From Balanoglossus misakiensis (lineage: Eukaryota > Hemichordata): a DNA stretch of 64,000 nucleotides. Numbering within the stretch: the stretch's first letter is position 1; each line of letters opens with the position of its first letter. Location of the stretch: assembly GCA_040954595.2 (NCBI GenBank), contig CM082588.2, positions 4,030,001 to 4,094,000 on the forward strand. The letters run 5' to 3'. The position numbers were made by a program, and so were the translations under genes. The notes under the pieces were generated by a model. That model was not told where the DNA came from. It saw nothing but the letters and a program-made list of their open reading frames with translations, and did no database searches. Positions 58,786 to 64,000 of this stretch are shown here, piece by piece.

Positions 58786-61150
58786 CTAAATAAATGAGAA
58801 TATATCAGGATGTAAGACTGTGGCCGACAAATCAACTGATTAGTTTGCTTTTCCCGGCTACTTTTCCCGAGAAATCTCCCGTTAGACCCTTAATCGTCGG
58901 TTGAACCTACTTTTGGCTTGATTAAACCCCTGATATCCTTCCGATTTGTGAAATTTTACCCCTTTTTGTTACGGATTCAAAATAACCGAGGTGTTTATAT
59001 CAAAAATATAACCGAGATTACTACTTTCGCAGTTTACTGTATAAATTTGGTAAATGTTTAATTTTCGGAATACTGTGCAACGTAATGTATATCTTGATTT
59101 TAAACAATCATTAGCAAAGTCGAGGAAAAAATGCGAAACACGCTTGAAAGGAAAGCGAAATCATAATAGATTAAACTGAGAGCATGGGTGTATATATTTA
59201 ATACTCCAAGAAGATGAACCCAGAAAGGTCACATGAAAGCTCCACGTTTATCTATCTTATATAATTCATGCCAGAAGATAAAATATTGATGATGTCTGTA
59301 TTCATCATGTTGTATTTGGATAGATGGAGTCTTAATATTGCTTACTGGTGCCTATGTTTAATACCATACAGTATTTTGTATTCAAGTCAATTTTGTAAAT
59401 ATTTCATGTAACTTTGACAAAAACCTAGTAACATTTTATTCCCTATGACGGATGTATACAAATTGGCGTTTATAACGTTATCGAAAGAAATAATATCTGG
59501 GAACAATATTAGCTAGTCATGTGACGTAACTTCTTGCCTTCCCAAGAGACGCGGCAAGTATGTTTACTAAAGTCAAAGCCGGGCAGCTAAAGCAGTGTTA
59601 TTTGAAAATGCTATTATTATAATTATATTGACGCCACATAATAGTGGGGAGCGTCAGCAGCGTTAGAAAGGGGACAGGGAACCAGACAAGAAGATCCGCC
59701 TGTGCTTTCTGTCGTTTGAGGCGCTTTCACTCTTCTGTACCGGAAGGACACAGAGAACCCTGGGAGACAGAGCTTGTCGTGACGTCAGACTATCATGTCC
59801 ATCTATCCACAGTCGACCCAGTGGGAGCTGGGGTAGGGCTATTTGCACCACTAGGGCGACTGGGGATGAAGCATTTAGTCAACAATGCAGAAGTTATTTT
59901 TTACGATGATACTCGAATTATTTAAAGCACATTTGAAGCTTTGAGTATCCCTACCAAATGTTCTATGACAATTGTTTACGTTCCGTTTCGTATGTAGGAT
60001 ATTGATATTTTATGAAATAAATATCGTATGTAATACACTGAGTGCTCTTTTGTTTAATTCCATTAGCCGGGAGTGGATCAGTTTTTAACAACCCTGGCAT
60101 TTCAATAGCGGCGTTTATGGTTGTTTTTCACAATCATTTGTGTAAATGTATGATGTAATGGATAATAGGTCCTCCTCAGTCTGCCTCCCATTTTACTTTC
60201 TGTCAGCGGGGTCATGCAAAATCCGTCAACGTAATAAACTGAAGTAAATTACATTTAGATGAGCTGTCTGAAAGTGGATAATCTGAGTACTGCATAATCC
60301 TCGAGGGGATTGTACAATTTCCTAGATGTATCGGCTTCGCTGGAACAGCTTATCAGACTGTGTTAACTTTGAGGTGCAACCGAATATTGATGTTCACTGT
60401 TGGTTATCGTCATTGGTTCAGCTGAATAACGGTCTCTGCTACTGGTCACTGTCCTTGTCCCTCACTTGCATGTTAACAATGGTGCAGCCAATAGGGCAGC
60501 AGGTTACAGAATGCTTGATTAGTCACTTTCATGAATCTTTACATTCACTTAGCTTTTTCAATCGTAAAGTTTTCTCGCGTAACTGGGCAAGTTAAAGTAG
60601 TAATTAAGTAAGCAACACAAATGCAGTGATAGGTTTTCAGTCGAACTGGCGGGCTCGCGGCAACGAAAATCCCTAGCCCTGGGTCAGGCACAAGTCACAA
60701 GGCAGACTTAATTAATGATCACTGTGTGAATGGATGACCCAACAAGTAATCCAAAGTGAACTGAGCGTTGCCTGGGATCAATATCCAGCTGAGGATTCCT
60801 GTCTTATAGACCAGTCTGAGGCATTTCCAGGAAATTATACACACACACACTATTGAACAGTAAAGACAGGCCAGTTTCCTTTTGTTGCCCATAGCAGTTA
60901 GAGATTTTCTTGTATACAATAAAGGAAATAATGAAAATGATAAAGCCATCATGATCATGTACAAAGTAAATTTTAATGGTTGTGATAACGGAAAATGGTG
61001 GTTGTTGAACAGCGTGAAACAATTCTACACTGACTTTTCCTCCTCTATAAGATCTAGTGTGAGAAACATCTAAGATAAAATATATAAAATATAAATCTGC
61101 GAACTGATAAATGATCTCGTCGTACTGCTTGTTGGTTTAGAGTATCACAG
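58786..61150. other. No supported gene; TONSL 3' flank
   Basis: AT-rich DNA. The complement of ATTAAA at 60972-60977 is a possible TONSL polyadenylation signal, about 175 bases past the stop. A plus-strand frame at 59644-59925 is unrecognised. Confidence 0.4.
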
Positions 61151-61505
61151 TCAGTCCAGGGCCCTCGTATACAATACGCATTCATAATCGTTTCGCGTGA
61201 CCGCGGCGGTGTTGGGGCGGGGATTTGTCCAAGACTGGCACAAAGCGTCGACGTCATCACTGCTCAGGGAAGTCGTCGAAAATTTAAAGGCCTTCATGGC
61301 GGATTCGGAGTCGGATATGTTGCGGAGCGCGTCCGAGAGCCGAGGGTCCAAGGGTGATGTCACGGAACAGCCGGTGAAATCGAGCTCTCCCAATCGAGTG
61401 CCGTGTTCTTGTACAGCGCTGACAAGGGACTGGAGACCGCAGTTACCAAGTTTACTATTTGCGGACACGGACAAGCTTGAAAGGTTTTTCTTGTTGGGCA
61501 GGCAA
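61151..61505 (-). CDS. TONSL: TONSL (Tonsoku-like), terminal coding exon
   Basis: Last exon of the DNA-repair scaffold TONSL. In vertebrates TONSL partners MMS22L, reads newly deposited histone H3-H4 and supports RAD51 at damaged replication forks. The exon begins after CATTCCTCAG with one base that completes the AG of the previous exon, and ends at TGA 61153-61151. It encodes the final leucine-rich repeats, including L-S-SLSVSAN and LGELDFTGCSV, then the acidic SSDDVDAL segment and a C-terminal tail, in the same order as the vertebrate C-terminus. All five exons in the window join in phase. Confidence 0.85.
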
Positions 61506-61835
61506 CTGAGGAATGGACAAAATAATAAAGTCGGCCATAAGGACTAAGAACTTAAAATAAAAGTGTAATGTTATGTTCGCGAGTGTGTCCAATTTAGGCT
61601 TCATCAATTCAGGCATCCACGAGTCGCCCAAAAGTGCACAGATTTTTCATGACGTCACAGACATGACATAAGGGAATAATTTTCTGCGCCGTCTCGTGTT
61701 TTCTTGACTATTAAGCACATGTAACCATATAAATAGAACCCTCCACCTCAAAGTTAAGTCTGCTGCCATAGCAACTCAAGCAGTGGATTTTTATCTTGCT
61801 ATACTGTCATGGCAACACAAGTAGTGGATGCTTAC

Positions 61836-61909
61836 CTGGCAATGTTACGGAGATCCTCATTGGTCAGAAAACAACCACTGAGATTGAGAGTCTGCAAGGA
61901 CTTGCCAGT
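61836..61909 (-). CDS. TONSL: TONSL leucine-rich-repeat exon
   Basis: A 74-bp exon between acceptor TTTTTACCTTGCAG and donor AG|GTAAGC. It encodes one LRR (SLQTLNLSGCFLTNEDLRNIA), starting in phase 0 and leaving AG for the last exon. Together with the next exon it forms a regular LRR register. Confidence 0.85.
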
Positions 61910-62958
61910 CTGCAAGGTAAAAAGGGATATGCAAATCATAACCAATAGAAAGACATGTTACAAGTAAGTGGAGTTGCCAATGAGTGAAGTCCCTGGGTTT
62001 ATCAATAATTACATTAAAAAGCTATAAACCAAAAGCTTCAGTCCTACTTTTAAAAGTCACCTCTACATTTTTCAAATAAAGGGTATGTTTCACACTACGG
62101 TAACTGCATGCCTGTTTTTTTTTGTATTTTTCACAGGAAACAGTGTTGTTCACTCTATTTATGGCACAAAAACACACCAGGCATCAAATTTGTCTCTAGA
62201 GGATGCAGATCGTGACATATCGATGCACTGTGAGTTTCGTTTCGCTCTCAGCTACGAGATGATTGTCTGTGAATTGCACAAACAAGCGTGAGTCGAGAAT
62301 TCTTATAATAGCATGCTGTGTTTTTGTGATGGCTCGGAGAAATATTCATCACAGGCCTACCAAGGCACAAGTCAGACAAGAGAACTCTTGGCTAGTTTCA
62401 GCGCCGAAGCAGATTATCCTGAGCTCCCCAGATTACACTGGATAGCACTTCAGAGAAATAGGTACAGTCGCCAGTCAGTCATTACTCAATCACATTACAG
62501 TCTGCTGTCAAAAACAGCAGTGTGATTTTTTCATCACTGAGGTCAACAACTGATCGCTTTATTGGGTTTTACTGAACTTATGAGAAATCTGAAACTTGGA
62601 TTCTTGTCTGCAACACTAATTAAATAAAATTGCAAAACTCAAGCCACCACAAAAAATAACAAGCTGTGTTCTCATAATTTAAGGAAAAGATCTCTGTATG
62701 TATATTTTTTCGCTACTTCAATATTCATATGCTCAAAGCCAATTTAAATCCCACAATTTCCCAGGAGTGTTCCAAATGACTACATGAGTTATTGAAATCA
62801 AAAAATTATATTTCTCAGGTGTATATATGCAATATTTCGACAAGATAGTCACACTCAGACATTTCATGAAAGCATAGCATAAATTTTCCAGCCCTCTGAC
62901 CCCAACTCCCAGAAGAAGGACAAACAGACATTTAGAAATATCTGCCACGACGACATAC
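61910..62958. other. TONSL intron
   Basis: 1049-bp intron. Plus-strand open frames inside it (62085-62525) have no recognisable content. Confidence 0.75.
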
Positions 62959-63131
62959 CTGTGTTAGGAAAGTCTTGACATGGCTGCTGAAGGCTAGGGA
63001 GTTATTTGACGCCAAGGTGTAGGACAAATCTAAAGACATCAGATGAGGTGGGAGACACTTGAGCAATAACTCGACTCCAGTAGAACCAAGATTATTATAA
63101 GACACGACCAGGGTATGGAGATGAACTGCAC
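62959..63131 (-). CDS. TONSL: TONSL leucine-rich-repeat exon
   Basis: A 173-bp exon between acceptor TTTTTCTCACAG and donor CAG|GTATGT. It begins with two bases that complete a Gly codon from the upstream exon. It encodes HLHTLVVSYNNLGSTGVELL and a second LRR with LMSLDLSY, matching the vertebrate LRR that follows the FQ-D-A segment. Confidence 0.87.
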
Positions 63132-63488
63132 CTGTGAGAAAAAAAACAAAGACCTATGAGAGGCTAAGAAAATTATATGGGTGCATCTGTGCCACCAATG
63201 CAGTGTCGTGATTGGATGAGCGCCTGTTTTGATTTTATGCTGTGCCGACCATGGTTTAATAGAGCATAGAATATATACTAGTTTAATGCATAAAAATACA
63301 GGAGGGGGCACAGTTCAGATATAAGGGATTTTTTTGCTAAAAAATAAGTCACTTGATGTGGATATGAAACTAATTTCTACAAATTTCTCTGTATTTTGAG
63401 GAGTGTTCTAGAGTGTGTTAAAATAAAGTGCTTGTTCTGGGTCTATTTTATTTTAACCACTGTTACAAGCAAATAACATGGTACCCAC

Positions 63489-63660
63489 CCTGCAGAGCGT
63501 CGTGTATGTTTCTCTGGAAAGACTGGAAGAACTTGACGGTCAGCTGGCATGATGTCAGTTTCAGAGTGGATAACAGAGGGCAGTGTTTAATGATGGCGGC
63601 CAGGGACAGGGTGCAGGAATCGGATAGTGGATTGAAACTCAAATCCAGCACTTCCAAACT
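63489..63660 (-). CDS. TONSL: TONSL leucine-rich-repeat exon
   Basis: A 172-bp exon between acceptor TTTTATTTTTCAG and donor G|GTGGGT. It encodes SLEVLDLSFNPLSDSCTLSL and then CPLLSTLKLTSC. This is the most diagnostic stretch: vertebrate TONSL has a near-identical SLE-LDLS-NPL-D-C--SLA and CPLLSTL pattern. Confidence 0.9.
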
Positions 63661-63930
63661 CTGAAAAATAAAAGGAACAGAAAATCTGCAGATATAGAAC
63701 CCAATTGAAAGAACCTCAACAACTTCACAGAAACACAATGACGGACGCAGCACAGACAAAGTGTGTGTGAGGAAGTCACATCTTAAATTCATCTTCAATT
63801 GCGTTTATTTCCCGTTTATCACTCCTTAAAATGCATGCTGAAAGACATCTCAACATAAGTGTTAATTTTTCACGACCGAAACAAGGACATTTGCATGTGT
63901 TGAAAAACAAGCTACTCGGAAGAGACCTAC

Positions 63931-64000
63931 TTGTAATGGTTTTCGTGAACCCTGCCTCTGCAAGTCTCCTTCGACGTTTCCTGTATCCTGTCCACCAAGG
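63931..64000 (-). CDS. TONSL: TONSL exon, partial at window edge
   Basis: The sequence upstream of donor CAA|GTAGGT is open in phase 0 and ends KPLQ, joining the next exon as LQ-SLEVLDLS as in vertebrate TONSL. It continues beyond the right edge. Only about 23 codons are visible and most are not conserved, so it is less certain than the other exons. Confidence 0.5.

Overview
The window is animal nuclear DNA. It has spliced genes with GT-AG introns, long AT-rich intergenic stretches, satellites, fold-back elements and microsatellites. The recognisable genes are an ST8Sia-type sialyltransferase, an acylated globin, an RFamide-receptor-like GPCR and TONSL. Together they suggest a deuterostome invertebrate (hemichordate, lancelet or echinoderm). 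This is inference from gene content; the species cannot be named from sequence alone.

Layout. At 1-1551 (minus) is the 5' part of a type II membrane sialyltransferase: membrane-anchor exon, stem exon and sialylmotif-L exon, with the rest beyond the left edge. At 2.6-3.9 kb (minus) four exon-like segments join in phase into an unrecognised gene. At 5586-6152 (minus) lies an intronless globin with an N-terminal myristoylation/palmitoylation signature. From 6 to 18.7 kb there are only microsatellites and a group of X-box-like palindromes.

From 18.7 to 29 kb there is a compound satellite domain. An 88-bp satellite of about 56 units includes a duplicated 6-unit (528-bp) higher-order repeat. It alternates with a ~47-bp satellite and three copies of a ~230-bp module. 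Read on the minus strand, each module looks like a terminal exon: branch point, polypyrimidine tract and CAG, a short open frame, a stop, AATAAA and an A-run. A small well-spliced exon at 31470-31525 (minus) joins all three in frame.

From 29 to 56 kb there are fold-back elements, a 209-bp tandem repeat, a three-copy MITE-like family carrying TCTCGCGAGA, a 353-bp TTAA-bounded fold-back, and a few isolated exon candidates. At 56018-57447 (plus) is an intronless-CDS GPCR related to QRFP/NPFF receptors. It lacks three hallmark class A residues and has a uORF-rich leader. At 61151-64000 (minus) are the last five exons of TONSL, encoding the C-terminal leucine-rich repeats.

The genes are functionally unrelated neighbours. 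Most of the window is non-coding. Exon boundaries were set by eye from splice signals and phase, so exons without family similarity are given low confidence.
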